64,000 nucleotides of DNA from Sthenelais limicola. Lineage: Eukaryota > Annelida > Polychaeta > Phyllodocida > Sigalionidae. Location of the stretch: assembly GCA_942159475.1 (NCBI GenBank), contig OW804096.1, positions 40,671,744 to 40,735,743 of the forward strand, read 5' to 3'. The position numbers and the translations under genes were made by a program. Under the pieces are notes generated by a model, which was given only the letters and a program-made list of their open reading frames with translations, did not search any database and was not told where the DNA came from. Numbering within the stretch: position 1 is the first letter of the stretch; the number at the start of each line of letters is the position of its first letter. Positions 11,112-20,935 of this stretch are shown here, piece by piece.

Positions 11112-14100
11112 ATGGGGGCCGAAGGGACGCCGCTTCATAGTACTACAGCTCGGACGGATTTGGCTAGTAGTATAGGAACTGGGGGTGTTGCTCAGGCACT
11201 TGCTAGTAAGGGGTTAGCTTCGACACAAGGTCAGGCGCTCCCGGACGCAAGAGATCCTAGGTCGTTGCCGGAAAAGAACACCTGTCTAGGTGAGGATATC
11301 TCCCCGGATATCTCCCCGGATAGCCCGGATTCTGCTTCTCTTGTGAGATGGGGACAGGACGGGTACCAAGCTGTTGAAGGTCAGATCGTTGTGGTTGGAC
11401 AGAACCCCAACAGGTCGGCGCGGATACAGAAAGTTTCTGTACAGCAGCCAAAGACGCTGAGGATCACGGATAATTTGATTGTCCGTGAGAGATGGTATGC
11501 CCCAGTGGGGTTAGACAGTGAGAACGGAGATTTTCTGGTTGACCCTGGCGCTACTACTAGCCTGGTTACCAAGAGATTCTATGATTCTCTTTCTTCCAAA
11601 CCACCTTTGGTTCCGGTCCAAATGGTGTGTGCAATGGGGAATGGGCTGCCTATAACCACTCATGGGAGCGCGCTTTGTCCTTTGAAGATAGGGGATCGGA
11701 CATACATGATTACATGTCTGGTTGTCTCCGGCCTGAAAGGTCCGGAAGATGGACTTATTGGGGCGGATTTTTATTACGTCCATAAATGTAATCTTGACTG
11801 GTCTGGATTGCTATTCCTTGAGAATCAAGCAGTATCTGTAATGTGTAAGCAATGGAAGCACATGAAGAGAAGCTTGAGACAGTCCACTGTTCAGGCTGTT
11901 GAAGTGAGAGAGTTCGTGGACGGGGGAGAAGTCAGGTTGAAAGAACCTGTGGTCCTCCAACCCCGGTCCGTGACCCTTGCTAAGATAGACCTGGGTAGAG
12001 GCTCTGACACGTCAGATGGGCTGATGTTCGAGCCTGATCAGGGATTGTTAAAAGATTTTGCCTTGGGAAGCCTTAATACATACGTATCGGGTAACGTTAA
12101 TTCGTCCGTGGTAGCTTTTTCCAATCCGTCCGGTTCCACCGTACGCCTGAATTGTGACATGATAGTAGGGAGAGTGAGTGTTGTGACTTTGGTGTCCGAT
12201 GCTTCCCTACCGGAGGAAGAGGATAATGAAATGATTAAGACAGCTATTATCAATTCCATACAGGTAATGGACTCGCCTATTGTGGATGATGAGCTTTTGG
12301 CTCCTGATATAGTTATCCCTCCTAGTCCCGAAGATCCGTTAGAAAAGTTGGTGAATGATGCTCATCTGTCTAAAAAAGAAGAAAAAGAGTTAGTTAGGAA
12401 ACTGCTCTATGATTACCAAGACTGTTTTTCCTTACCTGGTACCAAAGTTGGTTGTACTCACTTGGTTAGCCATGTGATTGACACTGGGGACGCAATCCCT
12501 GTAAAGCAAGCCTATCGTAGGATGCCAGTGGCTAGGCGGGAGGGAGCAGAGGCGGAAATCTGGAAAATGTATAAAGCAGGCAGAATAGAGCATAGCAGTA
12601 GTCCGTGGGGGGCTCCCATAGTGATGGTTGCTAAGAAGGATGGTACACAGAGATTTTGTGTAGACTATCGCCAACTGAATTCAGTGACTAAGAAGGATAG
12701 TTTTCCTCTACCTCGAATTGATGAGTGTGTTGAAGCCTTGGGTGGAAATCAATGGTTTTGCACACTAGACTTGGAGTCCGGATATTGGCAGGTTGCAATG
12801 GATGAAGACAGTAAGCACAAAACTGCTTTTCTTTCCAGTGTGGGTCTGTTTCAGTTTAAAGTGATGGCTTTTGGACTGTGTAACGCCCCTGCCACTTTCC
12901 AACGCATGATGGACCGTATGTTGGACGGATTGCGTTGGAAGTCCTGTTTGGTATACCTGGATGATGTGGTGGTCTTTGGTAAGACTCTCCAGGGATGTGC
13001 AGACAATCTTAAACTAGTGTTGGAACGCATTAGAGAATATGGGCTTAAGCTTAAGCCTAAGAAATGTGAGCTCTTCCGTAAGGAAGTGAAGTATTTGGGA
13101 CGGATTGTTTCTGGCGCCGGAATCCGCGCGGATCCGGCTAAGATAGCAAAAGTTCAGGAATGGCCTGTTCCCAAAACAGCTAAAGAAGTTAGACAATTCC
13201 TCGGTTTTGCTTCCTACTATAGGGAATTTCAACCAAACTTTGGTGGAATTGTAGCTCCTCTGCAACAGATTGTGACGGATGCTGGGACTGAGAAACGCTA
13301 TAGTAAACCTATAGTGTGGACCAAGAAGTGTGATGAAGCCTTTAAGACAGCTAAGACTTTATTAACTTCAGCCCCGGTTCTTGGGTATCCTAGAAAGGAA
13401 GGTTATTTCATCTTGGATACTGATGCCAGTGGCTTTGCAATGGCCGGAGTTTTGTCGCAGATGCAAGACGGCAAGGAAGTCGTATTGGGATACGCTAGTA
13501 ATAGCCTCACCAAGCCGCAGAAAAATTACTGTGCTACTAAACGTGAGCTATTGGCAGTGCTGTCCTACTTGAAGAAGTTCAGACATTATCTCCTTGGCAA
13601 TCGTAATTTTTACGTAAGAACTGACCACGCTTCACTTAGGTGGCTCCTGAATTTTAAAGATCCAACTGATATGCTTGCTAGATGGTTAGCCACGATGCAA
13701 GAGTATGGCTTGGAGCAGAGTATGATACTTCACCGGGCGGGCAAGAAGCATACGAATGCGGACGGATTGTCTCGAATCCCTACCAGGAAGTGCGGAAACC
13801 CTGGCTGTTCCGATTGTGGTGTCCATGATGCTGTAATCGCGGAAGCTGTGGTGGTTCTAGGCTCCTTGGAGGACGAGATCCGGGATGCTCAACAGGCAGA
13901 TCCCTTGTTGAAGAAAGTTATGGCTGTATTGGACGGATCCAGTCCGGTTCCCAGCAAGGAACAGTTGTCTGGTGAGCCGCAGGAATTCTGTACTTACATC
14001 CGTAACAGAGAGAATTTAGAGATAGTCCAGGGTGTCTTATGTCTGCGGTGGCTGCGTAAGAACACTGGACACACGTATGTCAGGAAGATAATCCCTGCCT

Positions 14101-15716
14101 CTATGAGAAGGAATATTTTTCGTTGCTTGCACGGATCTCAGTTGCAAGGTCATTATGGCGATTTCAAGACTAGCTGGAAGGCAAAAATGAAATATTTTTG
14201 GCCTGGTATGCGCTATGACTTGAAGAGATGGCTAAAGGCTTGCCCTGAGTGCAGCATGAGAAAGTCTAGAGGCGGGCGAGGTATTACACCTTTAAAGAAG
14301 GAGATCCATGGTGAACGATGGAGTAGGATAGCGTTGGATATTATAGGTCCATTTAAGACTACCCCTAGAGGTAACAACTACGTGATGGTAATTACGGACC
14401 ATTTCTCAAAATGGGCGGAAGCATTTCCTATGCCTGACCACACGGCGGAAAGATGTGCTGAAGTTTTGTTTAGAGAATGGGTACTGAGATTCGGCTGTCC
14501 TGTTTCGTTGCAGACGGACGGAGCGCCGGAATTCAGGTCTCGGCTGTTGCGAAGTTTGTTGGACATGTTGGGGGTGGAAAAGCTAATCACTCTTCCGTAC
14601 AGGCCTCAGTCAAATGGACAGGTAGAGAGATTTAATCGTGTTCTTGTCGAGCAGCTCTCTTGCCTGACGAACTACTCGGATTCAAATTGGGACTTGCTCG
14701 CTCCGTGTATAGCACACGCTTACCGGGGTACGGTGCATGCCAGTACGTTGTGTACGCCCAATTCAGTAGTTTTTGGGACTGAACTTGTAACTCCAGTTGA
14801 TTTAATTCACGGAGTTGAACCAGGAGGATTGGATTTTCCTTGTCGATTGTCATACGTGGAAAATCTAAGACAGTCGATGAGAACTGGACATCAGTTTGTC
14901 AGAGAAAATCTGGGAGTTGCTGCCGTGCACCAAAAGAAAGACTTTGACAGACGGGCTTGTCCAAGGCGCTTTGAGGAAGGGGCTATTGTGTATAGGTACT
15001 GTCCCCCTAAGGCTAACAAGAAGTATGGTCCCAAATGGGACGGGCCTTTCAAGGTGCGAAGATTCATAGGGGGTACTACCTATGAATTGGAAACAACTGA
15101 GGGAATTGTCAGATATCATGTAGATTATCTGAAACCCGCCTTTGACGAGGACGGACCTATACAGGCGATAAACCTGCATAGAGCTCCGGAATTCCGTAAA
15201 CTAGAGAAGGCTGGGCGAGAAATCCTGAAGTTTGAAGGTGGGAAAGTTTTAGCTGGTGCTGAATGTCCTAAGCGGAAGGAAAAAGAAAAGGTTACTATTG
15301 GGGTTAAACCCAGGGGTAGACCTAGGAAACAACAGACATCTGGAGATGATCTTCCCCCTGCTCGCACTGATCAGTCCGTAGATAAAACTCCGGCTGTTGT
15401 CCGTGTGGTCAGGAAGAAGACTAAGAAGAAGAAAAAGAAGATAAAAATTCCTCCAGCTGTCGTTCCTTCTAAGAAGAAAGTTGGTAGACCCAGGAAAGCT
15501 AAGGCGGATTTGGTTGTGAAAAATCAGCCAGCCCCATTAGTTTTGACGGATTCTGCTAATCCTGTGAAAAGAAAGAGGGGGAGGCCGAGGAAAAATTTGG
15601 ACATTGTTCAAAATATTCCTGTTTCTCCTTTGAAGAAGACGGACAGTTCCCCACCAGTGGTTGCAAGAGCTAAACGCACGCGGAAAGCTCCATCTAGATT
15701 GCAATATGGAACTTAG
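11112..15716 (+). CDS. pol: Pol polyprotein (protease-RT-RNase H-integrase)
   Basis: 1534 residues, uninterrupted. In order: aspartic protease with DPGATTS at 144 in place of the usual D-S/T-G; reverse transcriptase with SPWGAPIVMVAKKDG, FCVDYRQLN and catalytic YLDD at 615-618; RNase H with DTDASG at 769; integrase with an HHCC zinc domain at about 1005-1050 and catalytic Asp1076, Asp1136 and Glu1172; and a GPY/F-like module (KWDGPFKV). The C-terminal ~140 residues are Lys-rich and carry three AT-hook-like motifs (RGRPRK, VGRPRK, RGRPRK at about 1400, 1456 and 1488) in place of a chromodomain. Pol lies in the -1 frame relative to gag. Its frame opens at 11073, so a 31-nt overlap exists, but no standard X-XXY-YYZ slippery heptamer is visible. 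Reinitiation at the ATG 8 nt after the gag stop is the alternative. Confidence 0.96.
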   Translation: MGAEGTPLHSTTARTDLASSIGTGGVAQALASKGLASTQGQALPDARDPRSLPEKNTCLGEDISPDISPDSPDSASLVRWGQDGYQAVEGQIVVVGQNPNRSARIQKVSVQQPKTLRITDNLIVRERWYAPVGLDSENGDFLVDPGATTSLVTKRFYDSLSSKPPLVPVQMVCAMGNGLPITTHGSALCPLKIGDRTYMITCLVVSGLKGPEDGLIGADFYYVHKCNLDWSGLLFLENQAVSVMCKQWKHMKRSLRQSTVQAVEVREFVDGGEVRLKEPVVLQPRSVTLAKIDLGRGSDTSDGLMFEPDQGLLKDFALGSLNTYVSGNVNSSVVAFSNPSGSTVRLNCDMIVGRVSVVTLVSDASLPEEEDNEMIKTAIINSIQVMDSPIVDDELLAPDIVIPPSPEDPLEKLVNDAHLSKKEEKELVRKLLYDYQDCFSLPGTKVGCTHLVSHVIDTGDAIPVKQAYRRMPVARREGAEAEIWKMYKAGRIEHSSSPWGAPIVMVAKKDGTQRFCVDYRQLNSVTKKDSFPLPRIDECVEALGGNQWFCTLDLESGYWQVAMDEDSKHKTAFLSSVGLFQFKVMAFGLCNAPATFQRMMDRMLDGLRWKSCLVYLDDVVVFGKTLQGCADNLKLVLERIREYGLKLKPKKCELFRKEVKYLGRIVSGAGIRADPAKIAKVQEWPVPKTAKEVRQFLGFASYYREFQPNFGGIVAPLQQIVTDAGTEKRYSKPIVWTKKCDEAFKTAKTLLTSAPVLGYPRKEGYFILDTDASGFAMAGVLSQMQDGKEVVLGYASNSLTKPQKNYCATKRELLAVLSYLKKFRHYLLGNRNFYVRTDHASLRWLLNFKDPTDMLARWLATMQEYGLEQSMILHRAGKKHTNADGLSRIPTRKCGNPGCSDCGVHDAVIAEAVVVLGSLEDEIRDAQQADPLLKKVMAVLDGSSPVPSKEQLSGEPQEFCTYIRNRENLEIVQGVLCLRWLRKNTGHTYVRKIIPASMRRNIFRCLHGSQLQGHYGDFKTSWKAKMKYFWPGMRYDLKRWLKACPECSMRKSRGGRGITPLKKEIHGERWSRIALDIIGPFKTTPRGNNYVMVITDHFSKWAEAFPMPDHTAERCAEVLFREWVLRFGCPVSLQTDGAPEFRSRLLRSLLDMLGVEKLITLPYRPQSNGQVERFNRVLVEQLSCLTNYSDSNWDLLAPCIAHAYRGTVHASTLCTPNSVVFGTELVTPVDLIHGVEPGGLDFPCRLSYVENLRQSMRTGHQFVRENLGVAAVHQKKDFDRRACPRRFEEGAIVYRYCPPKANKKYGPKWDGPFKVRRFIGGTTYELETTEGIVRYHVDYLKPAFDEDGPIQAINLHRAPEFRKLEKAGREILKFEGGKVLAGAECPKRKEKEKVTIGVKPRGRPRKQQTSGDDLPPARTDQSVDKTPAVVRVVRKKTKKKKKKIKIPPAVVPSKKKVGRPRKAKADLVVKNQPAPLVLTDSANPVKRKRGRPRKNLDIVQNIPVSPLKKTDSSPPVVARAKRTRKAPSRLQYGT

Positions 15717-16681
15717 AATAAAGTACGGGTAGAACTTTCTTGATGGTTCTACAACAGTCAAAACACAACGAGAAGTCGGTGGCTGATTTATCGGATAGTC
15801 ATGCTGCCCTTTCACGACATTTGAGGAATTCTTTGTTGAATTAATTGAGTGGCTGGGAAAGAACAAATCCGTCTGATTTGTCTGGTAGAAACTGCACTGA
15901 GAATGGCTTGGCTTGGGAGAACCCTTGAGTTCTAGCTGAACTAAGACTCCCCGGGAAGCTTGAATCAACTCAGGAATTGGGTTGAAATTGCTATTGACTT
16001 GGCTAGGTGGATACTAGGTTTATTGGACCAACGTTTCTGCATTTGTCTCTGCAGAAGACCAGAACAGGCTGCATGTTTTAACATCAACTGTACGACCTGT
16101 AGTAGAGGGCTAGTATAGCTGGTTGTCTGAGCGGGAAACGGTGGCGCTGAGAGTGGTGGCGATTTTTGGAACTACGGTTACCACGCTGGTCGTGGCGCTG
16201 CGGTGTTGCACCCTTTCTCAGTATGCTTCCGGGACTCTTCCTGTCAACAACTAAACTAGCCGGCACACCAAACACCAGTATTCGTTGAAGAAGGAAGTGA
16301 GTTGAATTGGGTTAAGACTTGCTTGTCATGAACTGAAACGATATCAATGTGATAGTTGGAAGTTGTCTTGTACTGGACACGGTGTGTGTAGAATTCTAGA
16401 GTTTGTTGTTCGCCTGAGATCGCTAGTTTAATTTCGGTGAAATGTTTCGGGGTGTCCGCCATGACACCGGTGCATAGGCTTCACTGTATGTTGAATGTAT
16501 AGCGTTGTGGTGGCTTTCTACACCACTATGTCGAACAATTCGACTATTTCTCAACCTATACAGCTCTTCTAAAGGGTTCACTAGCAAGTGGAAGCTTTTT
16601 ATGGCATGTAATGCAATAATATTGTCCGTAATATTGGTTTTATTGTTCGCCCCCTACTGCCCTATGTAATAGGCTATAGAG

Positions 16682-16717
16682 GGAATGAATGAATGAATGA
16701 ATGAATGAATGAATGAA
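16682..16717 (+). repeat. (GAAT)n microsatellite
   Basis: About eight to nine perfect GAAT units inside the retrotransposon spacer. Length variation between copies of the element would be expected. Confidence 0.9.
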
Positions 16718-16782
16718 CACATGTTTGGAAGAAGAATGTAAACACTGAATGGTGCGGCTGTACGACCAAAAACTGAGTGTTA

Positions 16783-16797
16783 TTCTTTTTCTTGCAG
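16783..16797 (+). promoter_or_regulatory. Candidate 3' splice site ahead of ORF3
   Basis: TTATTCTTTTTCTTGCAG ends at 16797: a long pyrimidine run followed by CAG, 44 nt upstream of the ORF3 ATG. It fits an acceptor for a spliced subgenomic mRNA, as retroviruses use for env. The gag ATG is preceded by a comparable tract (CTCTTTCAG, ending 8839). Candidate only. Confidence 0.45.
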
Positions 16798-16841
16798 AAG
16801 ACTGAGATTTTTTGCCAGTTTTGTCGCACCCCTTGTGCAAT

Positions 16842-18836
16842 ATGAGTGAAGAAGAGGTTGCGATGACGCAAGAGGAGGAAGACCAGCTGCTAAGTGGAGC
16901 TAAGGATCTACTTTCCTTGGATCCACAGAACCTCCAGAGGGCGGAAGATGATCCGGATGATCCGGAGACCGAAACTCGTCCCTTGGGGAACGAGATCCGG
17001 CCGCTACGGGAGCAAGTAGATGAGGAATCCGGGATGGATATCGAGTCAGACCGCAGTACAAGCCCTGTGCGTAGGTCCACCCGTAAAACTGCTTCTCCGA
17101 GAAAAGCTGCTGTCCGCTCCGCCTCTGCTGTCAGACGTGAGGAACGTCGCCGGATTGAGCTAGAAAAGAAAGAAGCTGATAAGAAGGCAGCTGTGAAGAA
17201 GGCAGAAGAAAAGAAATCTGCAGAAAAGAAAGCTGCCGAAAAGAAAGCTGCTGCAAAGAAACAGATCCGCCAGACTGCCAGTGGGCCTCTTAAGGTCTCT
17301 GCAGGTGCCTCCGGGTCCGGGAAAGGTCCCTCCGGGTCAAAGACGTCCGGGTCAAAGACTTCCACCCGGAAAATCAAGAAACGCCATATTCATCGGGCGG
17401 AATGGAGGCGAGCCCAATTGTGCAAGCGCGGAAATATGGACCAATTCCGCCATGAGTTAGATTCCGCGACCGAGGTAGTCCCCCTGGATCCTCGGTCTGA
17501 TCAACCCGGATCCGGGGTGATTGCCTGTCCGGAATCAGACCATGAAGATATGGAGATTCAAGACCATCAGATGTCTCGCTATGAAAAGCACATTTGGCCT
17601 GAGCTCACCAGAAGTGATGCCATGGATCCGGGGACCCACCAAAAGGTAGTGGAAGCCCATCGTCTTTGGCAGCCCGGACACAGGTGTCCGTTCTTGGTTT
17701 GTCGTTACCTGCCCCTTAATACTGAAGGTGTCCGCACGTACTCCACGAGGGAGAGATTGTTTCGACACTTCTGTGAGGAACACGCCCCGTTCTGTGAGGT
17801 GTGGATCTGTCCCCTCGGCAGTTGTCTCCAAGTATTAGACCGCCGGGTGGAACTGGTCCAACATCTCATGTACGGGGAGTCGGCTCTACATCACCTCAAT
17901 CGGAAAGATGCTATCGATAGAGCCAGGAAGGTGTTACCCTGTACTCGTCCCAACCGCATTTTTACACGGACCACCTACATGGCTGGTCAACATCTACGGG
18001 TAATGCGGCGTGCTAAGAAGCCGGATGAGACAGCTAAGGCTGGAACAGACTCCGGGACTAGGGGAAGATCGACCAGGGCAGCCAGTTCTGCTGGTAGCAG
18101 CCAGTCCTCCGCACGGGATGCTGCCAGGAACTCCTCTCTGGATTCTGCTGATGATAAGAAAAGGTGTAGAGATTTCTCCACTGAAAGAGATGTTGTTTCT
18201 GGACCGCCTCGACCAAAGCGGGTATGTAGGCGAGCCCAAGTTTGGACTGACACCGTTCTGAAAGACTTGCCTTCTGTCAGAGAAACTGAGGAATATGTGG
18301 AACGTGCTGAAGCTGTTGTGAATGAAGCACTAGAAAAAGTTTGTTCGGCCGCGGACTCCGCCAGAAATGAACTGCATGATCTCCTCCGTGACATCACCAA
18401 GCCCCTATCTGCCATAGGTGAGGTTAAATCCTCTATTGAAGAGCTTGGCGATCTAAGAGAGCAGGTCAGGAGCCAAGATACTGTTGTAGAAGGACTTCGC
18501 CGCTCTTTGTCAAGGAGTGATTCCCGGGTCCGGGAACTAGAGGAGGAAAACTTCCGGCTGCAGTCCATGCTCGACAGGGATTCAAGAGATTCTTCTCCTA
18601 CAGATGGCCAGAAGCAGGTTGAGCCCTCTGCTCCCCCTCCGGCCGCTGCTACTTCCGTTATGTCCACTCCGGCCGTACCAACTCCTACTGCTCCTTCCGT
18701 TCCAAGTTTGGCTTTGGATCCGGCCCAGCTGCCGCAATTGTTGATGATTAGCAACCTGCTGCGAAGTCTACAGGCAGCTCCGGTCCAGGCTCCAATAGCT
18801 CCTCCTGTAACACCTGGCAGGGGTTCAAAAATCTAA
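16842..18836 (+). CDS. Gypsy ORF3, novel zinc-finger-like accessory protein
   Basis: 664 residues from the first ATG (16842); an open frame without ATG continues slightly upstream. Family not recognised. Visible parts: acidic N-terminus (about 1-65); a strongly basic Lys/Ala tract at about 100-150 built from repeated KKAAEKKAA-like units; Gly/Ser-rich linker; two C2H2-like modules, Cys282-x4-Cys287-x21-His309-x4-His314 and Cys323-x4-Cys328-x12-His341-x8-His350; a Ser/Arg-rich linker; a coiled coil at about 530-590; and a Pro/Ala-rich C-terminus. There is no signal peptide or membrane segment, so it is not an envelope protein. The basic tract and fingers suggest nucleic-acid binding, perhaps a second nucleocapsid-like or nuclear targeting protein; this is inference. 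It has the same strand and intactness as gag and pol. The stop lies just before the polypurine tract. Confidence 0.85.
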   Translation: MSEEEVAMTQEEEDQLLSGAKDLLSLDPQNLQRAEDDPDDPETETRPLGNEIRPLREQVDEESGMDIESDRSTSPVRRSTRKTASPRKAAVRSASAVRREERRRIELEKKEADKKAAVKKAEEKKSAEKKAAEKKAAAKKQIRQTASGPLKVSAGASGSGKGPSGSKTSGSKTSTRKIKKRHIHRAEWRRAQLCKRGNMDQFRHELDSATEVVPLDPRSDQPGSGVIACPESDHEDMEIQDHQMSRYEKHIWPELTRSDAMDPGTHQKVVEAHRLWQPGHRCPFLVCRYLPLNTEGVRTYSTRERLFRHFCEEHAPFCEVWICPLGSCLQVLDRRVELVQHLMYGESALHHLNRKDAIDRARKVLPCTRPNRIFTRTTYMAGQHLRVMRRAKKPDETAKAGTDSGTRGRSTRAASSAGSSQSSARDAARNSSLDSADDKKRCRDFSTERDVVSGPPRPKRVCRRAQVWTDTVLKDLPSVRETEEYVERAEAVVNEALEKVCSAADSARNELHDLLRDITKPLSAIGEVKSSIEELGDLREQVRSQDTVVEGLRRSLSRSDSRVRELEEENFRLQSMLDRDSRDSSPTDGQKQVEPSAPPPAAATSVMSTPAVPTPTAPSVPSLALDPAQLPQLLMISNLLRSLQAAPVQAPIAPPVTPGRGSKI

Positions 18837-18837
18837 A

Positions 18838-18851
18838 AATAAAAGGGGGGG
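18838..18851 (+). other. Polypurine tract of the gypsy element
   Basis: AATAAAAGGGGGGG lies 3 nt before the 3' LTR and is the expected plus-strand primer site for reverse transcription. It follows the ORF3 stop directly. Confidence 0.9.
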
Positions 18852-18854
18852 TAT

Positions 18855-19270
18855 TGTAGTAGTTCTTACATTTACCACTTGGTAGCTGACCATAAAGGTC
18901 CAGTCTACTCTCTTACTACTTTACCAATAGAGGCGCTCCGCGCTTAGGTGCCTTGTATTTCTATACATCTTCTCTATTATATCTATTTCCCCTTAATCAT
19001 GTTATATGTAAACCCTTTGTGTTACTCTCCTAAAGAGCTCTGTTGTCTATTCTATCCTGTACTGTTATAATCTGTGTATGTTGTTATATACACCGTGATC
19101 TTTATTTGAATCTTATGTTGTACTACCCGTTTGTGTCACGGACTAGAGTAAGCTACTCTAGCCGGATTCACGGACACAAGGGCCGTTTTCACGGACTGGA
19201 GATTAAACAGAGCTATAGGGAATTGTGCCTTGTTAAGTTGTTTATTTGGATCAAAGAGCGAATCACTACA
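18855..19270 (+). repeat. 3' LTR of the gypsy element
   Basis: 416 bp, with the same ends as the 5' LTR and 2 substitutions. It is followed by CGAT (19271-19274), which matches the CGAT before the 5' LTR. Confidence 0.95.
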
Positions 19271-19274
19271 CGAT

Positions 19275-20935
19275 CATATTCAATAAATACAAGAGGTTTT
19301 GCACTTTCACTCTGTACGAGTGGTCTTCGTTGTGCCCATTGGGCAACTACGAGCAATGATAAGGTGAAAAAAATATAGGTGTGTTTTCGATTTATCTGGC
19401 TACCTAGCTATTTTTATTTTTATTTTTTTTTAGAAAATCACCTCCCAGGACCTGAAAAAATGTCTTATTTTATAACAATAGTTGTTTTAAACAAGAGAAA
19501 TGTGCTTTTCGACAGTTCCGGGTACTTTTCCTGCTTTTGTTGTAATCAGGTATGGTCATAACAGTTTTTAGGTAGGGGAAGGTTTTTCTAGGTAAGGGTT
19601 AAGGTAAATCGGAAACACACCTTATTTTTTGGCCTAAGTGTGGAAACAACATCCACAGTGACTGCATGCAAGCGTTCTCAAATGTATAGCTCCATGGATG
19701 ACATTCTCTGTCCATGATGCCGTGTAACTTACCACTTCAGATGTGTGTGCTATTATCACTATTAATAAAAGTATCCCTGACCGAAATTCCCTCGCAATGA
19801 AGGGTTACTTTACCTATATTCACACTTCACTTTTCTTAGCGAAACTGTGGCTCAAAAAAGAACAACGTGATATTCAGAATTGCAAGCGCAGGCGTTATAA
19901 ACATTTCCATCTGGGCCTCTTTGGACCGAAATCTTAAGATCTTCACCGGGTCGAATTGCGACTTCGCGATCGGTCGACACGAAGAGAATTAAGATGATGA
20001 TATCCACGACGACGCACTATTTTTTTCTATCAGGGGAGGAGTTACCAATATGGACAATTTCAACATTGTCTTGAGAATGTTCCATCTGCCAAACCTGTGA
20101 CCTTCTCCGGTGCCTGGCCACTCCTTTTATCAAAGCAAAAAGACATCGCCTATTACTGTCGAACACATGCATGGCTTTTGTTTTCACAATATAAAATGAA
20201 TATGTGTACCTTAATGTAACATTATAATTATAATAAAATTTGATTGACAATAATTAAAACGTCTAGGAAGATATAGGTATTGAAATAGTGCGTCATCATG
20301 CTTTGGGTGTGCGAATCCCCACGATCCTATAATACTTTATACGATAATGTAGATGCATGTTTAAAATAACCTTTCTCGAACAACAGGTCCTTAGCTAGGG
20401 GGTCCATAAATTTTGTCTCTGGGGCTCAGGTGCCTGGATATGGGCCAAGCAGAAGTACATAAGGGGGTCAGCCCTATGCATATATGTATACTATGGGAGA
20501 CAAAACACGCATATAGATATTAAGTTTAATAATGACAGTGTTGTGCCAGCTTGTATTAATGAGATAAAAGCTAATCTGAGATCTATCGAGTATAATCATG
20601 AGGTAAATGCTTGAGTCATCTTGTCATCTTGATATTGTATTACGAAAGCAGGGGATATAAGGGAAGGGTGGGGGCAAGCGTTAAAGAAAGGAAAAGAAAA
20701 TCAGAAAAAAATAAGAAAAGAAGGTGTATAATAATAAAATAGAATAATCTTTTATTCATCAAGGGTTTACAGATTTATGACGAACAGGTCGACAAGCCTC
20801 TGGGTACCATTCAGGATTTACACCCAGATCTTCCGGCCCTTCCCTAACTGCGACATGATCGTAGAAAGGGTGAATCATCATTGAATTATATTTCCAGTCG
20901 ATCCTTTTGAGCCGCTCTGATCTGTATACTTAAAA
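19275..20935. other. Intergenic stretch, nothing recognised
   Basis: AT-rich sequence between the gypsy element and the LINE nest. No gene, RNA gene or clear repeat end is seen. A purine-rich stretch (20640-20730) precedes the LINE remnant. Confidence 0.55.

Larger units (their letters stand above)
15717..16841 (+). other. Spacer between pol and ORF3
   Basis: About 1.1 kb with no sustained plus-strand frame; minus-strand frames show no family features. It contains a (GAAT)n microsatellite at 16682-16717 and ends with a strong 3' splice-site-like tract before ORF3. Gypsy elements normally have only a short gap here, so the spacer probably serves expression of ORF3. That role is inference. Confidence 0.7.
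8325..19270 (+). mobile_element. Ty3/gypsy LTR retrotransposon with third ORF, near intact
   Basis: A complete element of 10,946 bp. It has identical-length 416-bp LTRs starting TG and ending CA, and a 4-bp CGAT target duplication (8321-8324 and 19271-19274). Then follow a tRNA-His-type primer site, gag (8842-11103), pol (11112-15716), a 1.1-kb spacer, ORF3 (16842-18836) and a polypurine tract. Pol order is protease, reverse transcriptase, RNase H, integrase, which defines Ty3/gypsy rather than copia. All three ORFs are uninterrupted and the LTRs differ at only 2 of 416 positions, so insertion was recent. Its clade within Ty3/gypsy cannot be set by eye. ORF3 is the unusual part: it lacks a signal peptide and membrane segments, so it is not an envelope gene. 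Confidence 0.96.

Noticed and set aside
15537..15968. Minus-strand open frame across the end of pol
   Set aside because: Overlaps pol antisense and lacks any recognised motif.
16640..17377. Long minus-strand open frame (245 codons) opposite ORF3
   Set aside because: It mirrors the Lys/Ala-rich and acidic repeats of ORF3 and gives low-complexity Phe/Ala and Ser runs; no own motif.
17987..18754. Minus-strand open frame (255 codons) opposite the ORF3 C-terminus
   Set aside because: Ser-rich shadow of the plus-strand gene, no independent start context or family features.
16842..18836. ORF3 as an envelope (env) gene
   Set aside because: No signal peptide, no hydrophobic membrane segment and no furin-type site are visible.
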